From an uncultured Clostridia bacterium (GTDB taxonomy: Bacteria; Bacillota; Clostridia; Oscillospirales; Acutalibacteraceae), in the NCBI GenBank assembly GCA_937884995.1, contig CAKZZL010000003.1:22434-86433 (forward strand): a stretch of 64,000 nt of DNA, in the 5' to 3' direction. Positions 1 through 7,736 of this stretch are shown here, in pieces; position 1 is the stretch's first letter; each line of letters begins with the position of its first letter. A program made the position numbers and the translations under genes. The notes below the pieces were generated by a model. That model saw nothing but the letters and a program-made list of their open reading frames with translations, did not search any database and had not been told where the DNA came from.

Positions 1-175
1 CAGCTTGAAACAGGAAGTATCCACCCTTATAGATATAAAGGTTTTGCCGAAGACTATGACAGATGGATATGATTCATGGTGGAACACCGGAGTTCCTTCG
101 GTTTCGCCAAGTCAAAAGGTTAATGATGCCTTCAAGGCGAAGGAAGAAAAAATAAATAAAGCAAGGAGATATTGA
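1..175 (+). CDS. iolD: IolD C-terminus (partial)
   Basis: The window opens inside a plus-strand gene whose frame runs from base 2 to a TGA at 173-175. The visible 57 codons contain IDIKVLPKTMTDGYDSWWN and end in KARRY, which resembles the C-terminal tail of IolD, the ThDP-dependent trihydroxycyclohexane-1,2-dione hydrolase of myo-inositol catabolism. The stop lies one base before the iolE start, so the two are translationally coupled. The iolE ribosome site AAGGAGAT (163-170) lies inside the last iolD codons. The call rests on this short tail plus the three iol genes that follow; the catalytic part is outside the window. Confidence 0.82.
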   Translation, partial: SLKQEVSTLIDIKVLPKTMTDGYDSWWNTGVPSVSPSQKVNDAFKAKEEKINKARRY

Positions 176-176
176 T

Positions 177-1070
177 ATGCTCGACAGCAACAAAGTAAAA
201 CTGGGTATCGCCCCAATCGCATGGACCAATGATGATATGCCGGATCTCGGCAAAGAAAACACCTTTGAACAATGCATATCCGAAATGGCCCTTGCAGGCT
301 ATACAGGATGTGAAGTCGGAAACAAGTATCCGAGAGATACAAAGGTCTTAAAAAAGGCACTTGACTTAAGAGGAATGCAGATATGTAATGCATGGTTCTC
401 ATCATTCCTTCTTACAAAGCCTTATGAGGAAGTAGAAAAAGATTTCATTGAGCATATCAGCTTTCTTAAAGAAATGGGTGCCAAAGTCGTAGGTATATCC
501 GAACAAGGCCACTCAATTCAGGGCACCGACAAGGCTATTTTTGAAGAAAAATATGTTATGAATGATGAAGAATGGGACAGACTTTGCAAAGGTATAAACA
601 AACTCGGCAGAGTTGCAAAGAATATGGGCATAAAGATGTGTCTTCATCATCACATGGGTACAGTTGTACAGACAGAAGCCGAAGTTGACAGATTGATGGC
701 TAATACAGATCCTGAAGTATTCGGACTCTTGTTTGACTCAGGTCATCTTGCTTATTGTGATGAGGACTACATGTCAGTATTAAATAAATATATTGATCGT
801 ATTTATCATGTTCATCTCAAAGATATACGTCCGGAAATCGTTGCAACAGTAAAAGCTGAAAAGCTCAGCTTCTTACAAGGTGTAAGACTCGGTGCTTTCA
901 CGGTTCCCGGAGACGGAAGTATTGATTTCAAGCCTATATTTGATGTGCTCGAAAAAGCAGGATATGAAGGATATGTGCTTGTTGAAGCAGAACAAGATCC
1001 CGCAATAGCAAACCCCTTTGAATATGCTTTGAAAGCAAGAAAATATATAAGAGAGACAGCAGGTCTTTAA
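177..1070 (+). CDS. iolE: Inosose dehydratase IolE
   Basis: This gene encodes 297 residues, the usual length of IolE, which dehydrates 2-keto-myo-inositol to 3D-trihydroxycyclohexane-1,2-dione in the cytoplasm. It has the xylose-isomerase-like TIM-barrel pattern: N-terminal KLGIAPIAWTNDD, CLHHHMGTVVQ near residue 155, GLLFDSGHLAY near residue 183, YHVHLKDI near residue 212 and a C-terminal YEGYVLVEAEQDP. The repeated His, Asp and Glu in these strands are the expected metal ligands. The start follows AAGGAGAT by 6 bases and iolD ends one base before it. iolA follows after 27 bases, consistent with one operon. Confidence 0.88.
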   Translation: MLDSNKVKLGIAPIAWTNDDMPDLGKENTFEQCISEMALAGYTGCEVGNKYPRDTKVLKKALDLRGMQICNAWFSSFLLTKPYEEVEKDFIEHISFLKEMGAKVVGISEQGHSIQGTDKAIFEEKYVMNDEEWDRLCKGINKLGRVAKNMGIKMCLHHHMGTVVQTEAEVDRLMANTDPEVFGLLFDSGHLAYCDEDYMSVLNKYIDRIYHVHLKDIRPEIVATVKAEKLSFLQGVRLGAFTVPGDGSIDFKPIFDVLEKAGYEGYVLVEAEQDPAIANPFEYALKARKYIRETAGL

Positions 1071-1097
1071 TAGAAAAAATTAAAAGGAGATAGAAAG

Positions 1098-2606
1098 ATG
1101 GCAGTAGAAAAACTACAGTATTTTGTAAACGGAGAATTCCGTGATTCCAAGACAGATACCTGGTATGACCTACATAATCCGTCAACAGGTGAGATAACAG
1201 GGCAGGCTCCTTGCTGCACAAATGATGAAGTGCTTGAGGCTATACAGGCAGCTAAGGATGCATATCCCGGATGGAGAGCAGTACCTGCTATAAAGAGAGC
1301 TCAAATCCTATATAAGATTCGTGACCTTATAATCGAAAATATGGAAGAACTGACTATGTCAGTTGCAAAAGAAAACGGTAAAGTATGGAACGAATCCGAA
1401 GGCGATGTTCTCAAAGCAAAAGAGGGCACTGAACTTGCTACACAGGTTCCTTCACTTATGATGGGCGAGAGCATTATGGATGCTTCAAAAGGTTATGATA
1501 CAGTTAAGTATCGTGAGCCTATCGGCGTATTTGCAGGCATAGTTCCCGTTAACTTCCCTGCTATGATTCCATTTGGCTGGATGGCTCCTACTTGTATTGC
1601 ATGCGGCAATACAATGGTATTGAAGGCTGCATCTCTCACACCGAAAACCGCAATGCTTTTTGCTAAGATATATAAGGAAGCAGGCGTTCCGGACGGTGTT
1701 ATAAATGTAGTAACATGTTCAAGAAACGAAATTAATACAATTCTCGATCATCCTGATGTTAAAGGTATCACTTTCGTAGGCTCTACTCCTGTTGGACTTA
1801 AGATTTATCAGCGCGCTGCTGCAGCAGGTAAGAGATGTCAAGCACTTTGCCAGGCTAAGAATCATGCCCTTGTTATGGCTGACTGTGCACTTGAGAGAAC
1901 AGTAGCAGGTGTTATCAACTCTGCATACGGATGCGCAGGACAGCGTTGTATGGCGCTTTCATGCTGTGTAGTAGAAGAGTCTATAGCAGATAAGTTTGTA
2001 GCAGAACTTAAAAAGCAAGCTCAGAATATTAAAGTAGGTCCTGCATGGGATAAGACATCAAAACTTGGACCTATTACTTATGAAAAGCACTACAAGGAAG
2101 TTATAGATGATATAACAAAAGGCGTTAATGAAGGTGCTGAACTTGTTCTTGACGGCCGAAACTATGTTGTTGAAGGTTATGAAGGCGGATACTTTGTAGG
2201 TCCGACAATCTTCGACCACGTAACAGAAGATATGACTATAGGACGCGATGAGGTATTCGGACCTGTTCTTTGCATCAAACGCTGCAAGAATTTTGAAGAA
2301 GGTCTTAAGATAATGAATGACAATCCATATGCAAACGGATCTGTTATTTACACACAAAACGGATATTTTGCACGTCAGTTTGTACGTTACACAGACGGCG
2401 GCCAGGTAGGCGTAAATGTCGGCATTCCGGTTCCGGTTGGCTTCTTCCCGTTCTCAGGACACAAGCAGTCCTTCTTCGGAGACCTTCATTGTCTCGGCAA
2501 GGATGCATACCGTTTCTTTACAGAATCCAAGGCTGTAACAACACACTGGTTTGATGAAGTAGAAGCTACAGACACAAACGTTTCTACATGGGATGGAACA
2601 ATATAA
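1098..2606 (+). CDS. iolA: Methylmalonate-semialdehyde dehydrogenase IolA/MmsA
   Basis: This is a 502-residue CoA-acylating aldehyde dehydrogenase that oxidises malonate semialdehyde (or methylmalonate semialdehyde) to an acyl-CoA, the last step of inositol breakdown. The sequence shows the ALDH proline-rich strand GVFAGIVPVNFPAMIPFGWM, the KAASLTP cofactor strand, GSTPVG in the Rossmann fold, and the IolA-type nucleophile motif AGQRCMALS with the catalytic Cys. The C-terminal FPFSGHKQSFFGDLH is typical of this subfamily. An AAGGAGAT site precedes the ATG. iolG follows directly, its ribosome site overlapping the iolA stop codon. Confidence 0.9.
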   Translation: MAVEKLQYFVNGEFRDSKTDTWYDLHNPSTGEITGQAPCCTNDEVLEAIQAAKDAYPGWRAVPAIKRAQILYKIRDLIIENMEELTMSVAKENGKVWNESEGDVLKAKEGTELATQVPSLMMGESIMDASKGYDTVKYREPIGVFAGIVPVNFPAMIPFGWMAPTCIACGNTMVLKAASLTPKTAMLFAKIYKEAGVPDGVINVVTCSRNEINTILDHPDVKGITFVGSTPVGLKIYQRAAAAGKRCQALCQAKNHALVMADCALERTVAGVINSAYGCAGQRCMALSCCVVEESIADKFVAELKKQAQNIKVGPAWDKTSKLGPITYEKHYKEVIDDITKGVNEGAELVLDGRNYVVEGYEGGYFVGPTIFDHVTEDMTIGRDEVFGPVLCIKRCKNFEEGLKIMNDNPYANGSVIYTQNGYFARQFVRYTDGGQVGVNVGIPVPVGFFPFSGHKQSFFGDLHCLGKDAYRFFTESKAVTTHWFDEVEATDTNVSTWDGTI

Positions 2607-2616
2607 GGGGGATAAA

Positions 2617-3630
2617 ATGCTTAATATAGGTATTATCGGCGCAGGCCGTATAGGAAAAGTTCATCTTGAATCTATTTCTTATCATGTTAAGAATGCAAAA
2701 GTAGTTGCAGTTGCAGACCCTTTCATGAATGATGAAACAAGAGCATTCATCGAAGGCTTCGGAGTAGAGAAAATCTACAGTGACTATAAAAAAATTATCG
2801 ATGACAGCGAAATTGATGCAGTTTTAGTTTGCTCATCAACAGATACACATGCAGATATCTCAATTGAGGCAATAAATGCAGGTAAGCATGTCTTCTGTGA
2901 AAAACCTGTAGACCATTCAGTGGCCAAGATCCAGGAAGTTGCAAAAGCACTTGAAGCACATCCGAAGACCAAATTCCAGGTTGGATTCAACAGAAGGTTT
3001 GACCACAATTTTGCTGCTATACGTAAAGCATATGATAACGGAGCAATCGGCGAGGCTCATATCCTCAAGATCACATCACGTGACCCTGAACCGCCGAATC
3101 CGGCATATATCAAAGTATCAGGCGGCATATTCCTTGACATGACAATTCATGATTTTGATATGGCTTGTTTCCTCACAAACAGCGATGTTGAAGAAATCTA
3201 TGTTAACTCTGCTGTTCTAGTAGATCCTGCAATAGGTGATCAGGGAGATGTTGATACAGCCATCATAACAATGAAAATGTCAAACGGTGCTCTTGCTGTT
3301 ATTGATAACTCAAGAAGAGCAGCATATGGTTATGATCAGAGAGCTGAACTCTTTGGCTCAAAAGGTATGGTTGCTACATCAAATGATACTCTTTCATCCG
3401 CAGTAATCTCAAATGAAAATGGAGTAACTGCTGAGAAACCTCTCTTCTTCTTCCTTGAAAGATATATGGAATCATTCTCTGAAGAAATGAGGCAGTTCGT
3501 TGATGCGTGTGAAAATGACAAAGATGTAGCTGTAGGAATTCATGCAGGCATTCAGTCAGTTAAAATAGGACTTGCAGCAAAGAAATCCGTTGAAGAGCAC
3601 AGACCGGTTTTGCTTAGTGAAATTCAATAA
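2617..3630 (+). CDS. iolG: Inositol 2-dehydrogenase IolG
   Basis: This is a Gfo/Idh/MocA-family NAD-dependent oxidoreductase of about 337 residues. It would oxidise myo-inositol to 2-keto-myo-inositol, the first step of the pathway. The N-terminus MLNIGIIGAGRIGKVH is a Rossmann dinucleotide-binding loop. CEKPVDHS carries the family EKP lysine, and GGIFLDMTIHDFDMA holds the D...H substrate/catalytic residues. An in-frame ATG at 2593 lies inside iolA; I prefer 2617 because GGGGGA (2607-2612) sits 4-5 bases upstream and the Rossmann fold starts there. It is the last gene before a strong terminator. Confidence 0.87.
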   Translation: MLNIGIIGAGRIGKVHLESISYHVKNAKVVAVADPFMNDETRAFIEGFGVEKIYSDYKKIIDDSEIDAVLVCSSTDTHADISIEAINAGKHVFCEKPVDHSVAKIQEVAKALEAHPKTKFQVGFNRRFDHNFAAIRKAYDNGAIGEAHILKITSRDPEPPNPAYIKVSGGIFLDMTIHDFDMACFLTNSDVEEIYVNSAVLVDPAIGDQGDVDTAIITMKMSNGALAVIDNSRRAAYGYDQRAELFGSKGMVATSNDTLSSAVISNENGVTAEKPLFFFLERYMESFSEEMRQFVDACENDKDVAVGIHAGIQSVKIGLAAKKSVEEHRPVLLSEIQ

Positions 3631-3642
3631 AATATCTTGATA

Positions 3643-3673
3643 AGTGCCGGCATAAAAGCCGGCGCTTTTTTTT
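3643..3673 (+). terminator. Rho-independent terminator of the iol operon
   Basis: A 9-bp stem (AGTGCCGGC 3643-3651 with GCCGGCGCT 3658-3666, one G-T pair) around an ATAAAA loop is followed by eight Ts. It lies 13 bases after the iolG stop and closes the operon. Confidence 0.93.
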
Positions 3674-3725
3674 CGCTGAGAATCTATAATATTGAAAAGT
3701 GTATAATACTGTTAGAAATATTCAA

Positions 3726-3754
3726 TTGACATTAAAGGGGTGATAGTATATTAT
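3726..3754 (+). promoter_or_regulatory. Sigma-A promoter of the glycosyltransferase gene
   Basis: A perfect TTGACA (3726-3731) is separated by 17 bases from TATTAT (3749-3754). The predicted start site is about 20 bases upstream of the ATG at 3783, with AGAGGTG as ribosome site. Confidence 0.85.
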
Positions 3755-3782
3755 AAAAACAAGAAAAAACAGAGGTGTCATT

Positions 3783-4694
3783 ATGCTTTCGATAATAATT
3801 CCGGCATATAACGAGGAACTTAATGTTTCTCTTGCTGCAGAGGCTGTTACAAGTCTCATGAAATCCAATTTAATAGAATCCGAAATCATATTTGTCGATG
3901 ACGGATCAAAGGACAAGACTTATGACGAAATTTGCAAGATGGCAAAGGCCTTTGATAATGTAAGGGGAATGTCTTTCAGCAGAAATTTCGGCAAGGAAGC
4001 AGCCATATTCGCCGGACTTGAAAATGCGAAAGGTGACTGTGCTGCCGTCCTTGATTGTGATTTGCAGTTCCCACCTGAAAAAATAATCGAGATGTATACA
4101 CTCTGGCAGGAAGGCTATGAGGTGGTTGAAGGTGTAAAGACCAATCAAAACGGCTCTCTTATGTATAAGCTTTTCGCAAAAAGCTTTTATAAAATAATGA
4201 GCAAGTTTGTCGGCTGCGATATGCAGGAAACATCTGACTTTAAGCTCATAGACAGAAAAGTTATAGATGCATTGCTTTCACTCCCGGAAAGGAATACCTT
4301 CTTCAGAGCTTTGTCTTTCTGGTCAGGCTTCAAATCAACTAAGCTTGAATTTAAGGTTGAAGACCGAGTAAACGGCAAGAGTAAATGGGACCTCAGCAAG
4401 CTCACTAAATATGCTGTTACCAATATAACCTCATTTACAACGGCGCCGCTTCAGGCAATAACTGTTTTCGGCTTGATTCTTTTATGCTTTATGTTTGTAC
4501 TCGCGATTGAAACTCTCGTAAGATATTTGTGTGGATATAACGCAGAGGGATTTACGACCGTCATATTGCTACTTCTTTTAATAGGCGGATCTATTATGAT
4601 GGCGCTAGGTATTATAGGATATTACATAGCCAGAATATATGAGGAAGTTAAAGGCAGACCCAAATATATCATCTCAAAAAAGACAGATGAATGA
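3783..4694 (+). CDS. GtrB/DPM1-like family 2 glycosyltransferase
   Basis: This 303-residue membrane glycosyltransferase probably transfers a sugar from a nucleotide to a polyprenyl phosphate, supplying lipid-linked sugar for envelope decoration. The N-terminal GT-A domain begins SIIIPAYNEELNVSL, has FVDDGSKDKT near residue 40 and the metal-binding AVLDCDLQFPPE near residue 90. Residues from about 225 form two C-terminal membrane helices (ITVFGLILLCFMFVLAIE and FTTVILLLLLIGGSIMMAL), the topology of GtrB and YkcC/YkoT proteins. It is monocistronic, with its own promoter and a terminator. The acceptor and sugar cannot be read from sequence. Confidence 0.85.
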   Translation: MLSIIIPAYNEELNVSLAAEAVTSLMKSNLIESEIIFVDDGSKDKTYDEICKMAKAFDNVRGMSFSRNFGKEAAIFAGLENAKGDCAAVLDCDLQFPPEKIIEMYTLWQEGYEVVEGVKTNQNGSLMYKLFAKSFYKIMSKFVGCDMQETSDFKLIDRKVIDALLSLPERNTFFRALSFWSGFKSTKLEFKVEDRVNGKSKWDLSKLTKYAVTNITSFTTAPLQAITVFGLILLCFMFVLAIETLVRYLCGYNAEGFTTVILLLLLIGGSIMMALGIIGYYIARIYEEVKGRPKYIISKKTDE

Positions 4695-4729
4695 TAAAAA
4701 ACTCCTGAAAATTTTATCAAATGAAAAGA

Positions 4730-4763
4730 CCATCGCGGCATAAAGCATGCGATGGCTTTTTTT
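4730..4763 (+). terminator. Rho-independent terminator after the glycosyltransferase
   Basis: CCATCGC (4730-4736) pairs with GCGATGG (4749-4755), followed by C and seven Ts (4757-4763). It is 36 bases after the stop codon. Confidence 0.85.
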
Positions 4764-4783
4764 CGTTTTTTAATAAAAATTTA

Positions 4784-4815
4784 TTGACAAACGATAAAAG
4801 TAGTGCTAATATTAT
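4784..4815 (+). promoter_or_regulatory. Promoter and possible autoregulatory dyad of the DUF2975/XRE operon
   Basis: TTGACA (4784-4789), a 17-base spacer and TAATAT (4807-4812) form a strong promoter. The -10 lies in an imperfect palindrome, GCTAATATTATGC (4805-4817, one inserted base), a plausible site for the XRE protein encoded second in the operon. An AAGGAGG ribosome site (4821-4827) precedes the ATG by 9 bases. The operator role is inference. Confidence 0.7.
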
Positions 4816-4836
4816 GCTAAAAGGAGGTCATTTATT

Positions 4837-5280
4837 ATGACAAAAAACAAAGGACCTATAATACTATCACTTGTTATTACAAGCATTTTTGCTCTTGCAC
4901 TTTTAGTTTTGACAATCGGGGCAGGATGGATTGTTCCCTATCTTTGTGAAATGTTTAATAGAATGAGACTCGTAGAATTCATGATTAGGGTTACTTACCT
5001 TGCGGTTCCTGCGGGGTGGGGCGCAATCTATTGCCTTTTCCAAATTCTTTTGAATCTGAAAAAAGGACTGCTTTTTGATAAACAGAACACAATGGCACTT
5101 TCGTTTCTTTCAATTCTTTGCTTTTATGTCGGCTTACTAAGTGCGGCTGCTGCATTCAAGTTCATTTTGTTCTGGATGGTTTCGTTTGCAGCTTTGTTTA
5201 TCGGACTTATAGTCAGAGTAGTTATGAATATATTGACTTCAGCTATCGAACTGAAGGAAGAAAATGATATGACAATATAA
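4837..5280 (+). CDS. DUF2975 family membrane protein
   Basis: This 147-residue protein has four predicted membrane helices (ILSLVITSIFALALLVLTIG, LAVPAGWGAIYCLFQILLN, LSFLSILCFYVGLLSAAAAF, FWMVSFAALFIGLIVRVV). It matches the layout of the DUF2975 family (B. subtilis YoaS-like), which is commonly encoded next to a small XRE regulator. The conserved GLLFDKQNT stretch between helices 2 and 3 is typical. No biochemical function is known to me. It is the first gene of an operon with the XRE gene (11-base gap) and the DUF4173 gene now interrupted by the mobile element. Confidence 0.75.
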   Translation: MTKNKGPIILSLVITSIFALALLVLTIGAGWIVPYLCEMFNRMRLVEFMIRVTYLAVPAGWGAIYCLFQILLNLKKGLLFDKQNTMALSFLSILCFYVGLLSAAAAFKFILFWMVSFAALFIGLIVRVVMNILTSAIELKEENDMTI

Positions 5281-5291
5281 GGTGAAGAAAG

Positions 5292-5522
5292 ATGGCTATA
5301 AAAGTAAAATTAGATGTTAAACTTGCAGAGAGAAAAATGCCATCCGGTGAACTGGCACAGAGAATCGGAATCACTCAGGCTAATCTTTCAATACTGAAAA
5401 CCGGAAAAGCGAAAGCCATAAGGTTTTCAACTTTGGAAGCCATATGTAAAGAGCTTGATTGCCAACCGGGTGACATATTAGAGTACGAGGAGGATGATAA
5501 AAATGAACAATTATCCATATAA
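5292..5522 (+). CDS. Small XRE-family regulator (YozG-like)
   Basis: This 76-residue helix-turn-helix protein has the core LAQRIGITQANLSILKTGKA followed by FSTLEAICKELDCQPGDILEY, the compact Cro/CI form found beside DUF2975 genes. It probably binds its own operon promoter. Its last codons overlap the start of the downstream membrane gene: the ribosome site GAGGAGGA (5487-5494) and ATG (5503) of that gene lie inside it. On the opposite strand, the tail of the recombinase reading frame runs through its 3' part; that overlap is a by-product of element insertion. Confidence 0.85.
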   Translation: MAIKVKLDVKLAERKMPSGELAQRIGITQANLSILKTGKAKAIRFSTLEAICKELDCQPGDILEYEEDDKNEQLSI

Positions 5523-7344
5523 CTTTGACCCATACACGGGACAATCCGTCAACATGCAGGCTCCGCAAATCGTAAAGAAGCCAAAAGTCAGCGTGAAATT
5601 TACAAAGAAAGATTACATCTTTACTGCCTTTTCTATGCGTACCCAACGGATAAAAATCCTCGTTATCATCAGGGTTTTCAGGCATTTTTACTATCTTTGA
5701 CAGACTGTCGTCATATTCGCCGCCGAAGAACACGATGTGCGCATATTCGCCGTCCCAAATAACTTCTTTTACGAAGGCGCGAATAGCCAGTCGCTTCTGC
5801 TCAATGCTCAAACTGTCAACATTGTTTGCAAAGTGCTTAATTAAATCCTTCATCAAATCAACAGCATTTATTCGGTCAAACAATTCTCTGTTATCGGACT
5901 GTAAGGTTTCAAGCCGTGCTTTATAATTATTTGCTTTATTGCCAAGCTCGTCAATCCTTTGAAGAATATACTTTTCAGCACCTCCCGAATCGGTAAGCGA
6001 ATCAACTAATTTCTGAATATCCTTTTCCGCCTGTTCAATTTCCTCCTGAAGCTTGATTGCTTCGCTTTCGCTGTCGTTCTTTTCAATTCCGTTTTGAGAA
6101 AGCGTTTTCTTTAAGGAAGTAAAGTAATCATCGCCGTTCAAATCTAACGCTTTGATTGCTTCAATAACCTTTTTGTCAATCTCGTTGCCGTTCGCGTTCT
6201 TGCCGTCGCAACGGGATTTTTTACTTCTCAGCTTCAGGTTGCAGGAGTAGTAATAGGTCAACTCGTTATCCTTGTTAACTCGCTGAGTCATATGCGGGCG
6301 CATAAACTCTCCGCAGTTGCCGCATTTCAGTATTCCCGAAAGCAAAGCCGTGTGGCTGCGTTCTTTGCGATAAGCTTTCGACTGATTGCGCTGCAGCATA
6401 TTCTGAACCGCAACAAAGTCAGCACCGCTGATAAAGCCGGGATGCTTTCCGACGGAAACAATCCACTCGTCCATAGGTTTTATTTTTGTTGCCTTTCCTT
6501 GCTCCTGATGCGTTCGGTTATATGCCATAATTCCGTGAACGCCGTCAAATTCGCTCTCATCGGAGTAGAGCTCAACTCCACAATCGGTCAGATATTTAAA
6601 TGCATCGTTGTCGGCAATCATATAAACGGGATTCACAAGAATTGATTTCACAGAAAACCTTGTAAAATCTTTGCCGTTTTTGGTTTTGAAGTTGTGTTCC
6701 AGAAGATACGCTTCGGTTGCGGTGAGAGAATCCGTTTCCTTGAATTTTGAAAAGATGAGTTTAACAAGCTCCTTCTCATCTTCTTTTTCTGCAAGATGAA
6801 ACGCCTTTTTCTTCTTGCCGTCTATGTTTACGGTTTCCTCCCCCTGAGATACGTAACCGGTAGGCGTAGTTCCGCCGAGCCATCTTCCCGTTTTGGCGAG
6901 TTCGTGAAGGTTATCACGGATACGCTCCGCAATCGTTTCTCTTTCAAGCTGTGAGAAAACGGAGGCAATATACATCATCGCTCTTCCCATCGGAGAGTTC
7001 GTGTCAAACTGCTCACGAATGGAAATAAAGCCGACCTCAATAGCGTTAAGCTCCGTTATAAGTGTTGCAAAGTCGCCTATATTACGGCTGATACGGTCGA
7101 GTCTGTAACAAACGACGGCGCAGATTTTTTTATCCTTAATCGCCTTCATCATTTCCTTGAACTGAGGACGGTCAAGGTTTTTACCGCTGAAGCCTTCGTC
7201 CTCAAAAACGATTGCCTTTTCCGCTTCCTCCTCACCAAAATGCATTTTCAGGTAATCGCGGCACATTTCAATCTGGTTTTCAACCGATTCACCCTTGCCG
7301 GTAAATTTTGATTTACGGGAATAAATTGCAAATACCTTATCCAT
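5380..7344 (-). CDS. Large serine recombinase (integrase of the element)
   Basis: It catalyses integration and excision through a 5'-phosphoserine link. Domains: resolvase-type catalytic domain (about 1-150, nucleophile S9 in YSRKSK; YRLDRISRN and FDTNSPMGRAMM helices), recombinase domain (about 165-275), zinc-ribbon with CGNCGEFMRP and later Cys (about 330-395), and a coiled coil (about 435-520). The ATG is preceded by GGAGGTG. Codon 570 (His, CAT at 5637-5635) is the element edge; the last 84 codons to the stop at 5380 are antisense host DNA and therefore not native. In the circular element the frame instead continues into the HTH gene at the right end. Typical length without the host tail fits this family. 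Confidence 0.92.
   Translation of the reverse strand: MDKVFAIYSRKSKFTGKGESVENQIEMCRDYLKMHFGEEEAEKAIVFEDEGFSGKNLDRPQFKEMMKAIKDKKICAVVCYRLDRISRNIGDFATLITELNAIEVGFISIREQFDTNSPMGRAMMYIASVFSQLERETIAERIRDNLHELAKTGRWLGGTTPTGYVSQGEETVNIDGKKKKAFHLAEKEDEKELVKLIFSKFKETDSLTATEAYLLEHNFKTKNGKDFTRFSVKSILVNPVYMIADNDAFKYLTDCGVELYSDESEFDGVHGIMAYNRTHQEQGKATKIKPMDEWIVSVGKHPGFISGADFVAVQNMLQRNQSKAYRKERSHTALLSGILKCGNCGEFMRPHMTQRVNKDNELTYYYSCNLKLRSKKSRCDGKNANGNEIDKKVIEAIKALDLNGDDYFTSLKKTLSQNGIEKNDSESEAIKLQEEIEQAEKDIQKLVDSLTDSGGAEKYILQRIDELGNKANNYKARLETLQSDNRELFDRINAVDLMKDLIKHFANNVDSLSIEQKRLAIRAFVKEVIWDGEYAHIVFFGGEYDDSLSKIVKMPENPDDNEDFYPLGTHRKGSKDVIFLCKFHADFWLLYDLRSLHVDGLSRVWVKVIWIIVHFYHPPRTLICHPVGNQALYIWLPKLKTLWLSLFRFSVLKD
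5503..5637 (+). pseudogene. 5' fragment of a DUF4173-type membrane protein interrupted by the element
   Basis: An ATG with a good ribosome site (GAGGAGGA, 8 bases upstream) begins MNNYPYNFDPYTGQSVNMQA and continues to KKDYIFTAFSM, a cytosolic N-terminus running towards a first membrane helix. After the ATG codon at 5635-5637 the sequence turns into the end of the mobile element and the frame stops at about 5700. The rest of the gene is found 32.2 kb away at 37806. Joining the two at the shared ATG gives a continuous protein of about 672 residues. Confidence 0.82.
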
Positions 7345-7561
7345 AAAGCACCTCCAAAATATAATATGCTACTTTCTGTTTAACATAATAAAAGTCGGAT
7401 TGCAAGTGATTTATTCAAAATTCAAAATAAGGTCCCAAAAATCGGTCACAGTACCGTTGCAACAACCTCGCTGAGTATAAAAACTTAACAAGGCTCTTTA
7501 AAAAATTTTAGAAAAACAATAATAAAAAACCTTCAAAAATCTACATCATTCAAAAAATGAT

Positions 7562-7589
7562 TTGTAATTTATTTTCAGTGTGGTATAAT
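7562..7589 (+). promoter_or_regulatory. Possible basal promoter upstream of the two-component genes
   Basis: TTGTAA (7562-7567), 16 bases, then TATAAT (7584-7589) with a TG before it (extended -10). It reads towards the kinase gene 148 bases downstream, ahead of the regulated promoter. The 392-base gap 7345-7736 otherwise holds the recombinase ribosome site (complement of 7349-7355) and AT-rich sequence in which I see no gene. Confidence 0.5.
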
Positions 7590-7670
7590 GCAGGGCAGTC
7601 TATCACAAGCCGAAACAAATTTTGGGCACCGCAACAGGACGAACGTAGTTTTTTCATAGTGCTTTATTGT

Positions 7671-7703
7671 TTGTTGGACATTTGTTGGACACAATGCTAT
7701 ACT
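7671..7703 (+). promoter_or_regulatory. Kinase/regulator promoter with tandem SARP-type repeats
   Basis: TTGTTGGACA occurs at 7671-7680 and again at 7682-7691, an 11-base period. The -10 box TATACT (7698-7703) starts 7 bases after the second TTGTTGGAC and there is no good -35 box. This matches the known layout of SARP activator sites: direct repeats one helical turn apart, replacing the -35. The same pair stands before the next transcription unit at 9798. I infer that the SARP regulator encoded here binds it. Confidence 0.78.
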
Positions 7704-7736
7704 ATAGATATAGTAATCTAAAAAAGGACTAATTGT

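Noticed and set aside
5380..5634. The last 84 residues of the recombinase frame as a native domain
   Set aside because: They are antisense to the XRE and DUF4173 genes of the host, beyond the element edge, and have no recombinase-like pattern.
5638..5700. Apparent continuation of the 5' membrane-protein fragment to a stop near 5700
   Set aside because: These codons are the antisense of the recombinase 3' end and carry no membrane helix; the true continuation is at 37806.
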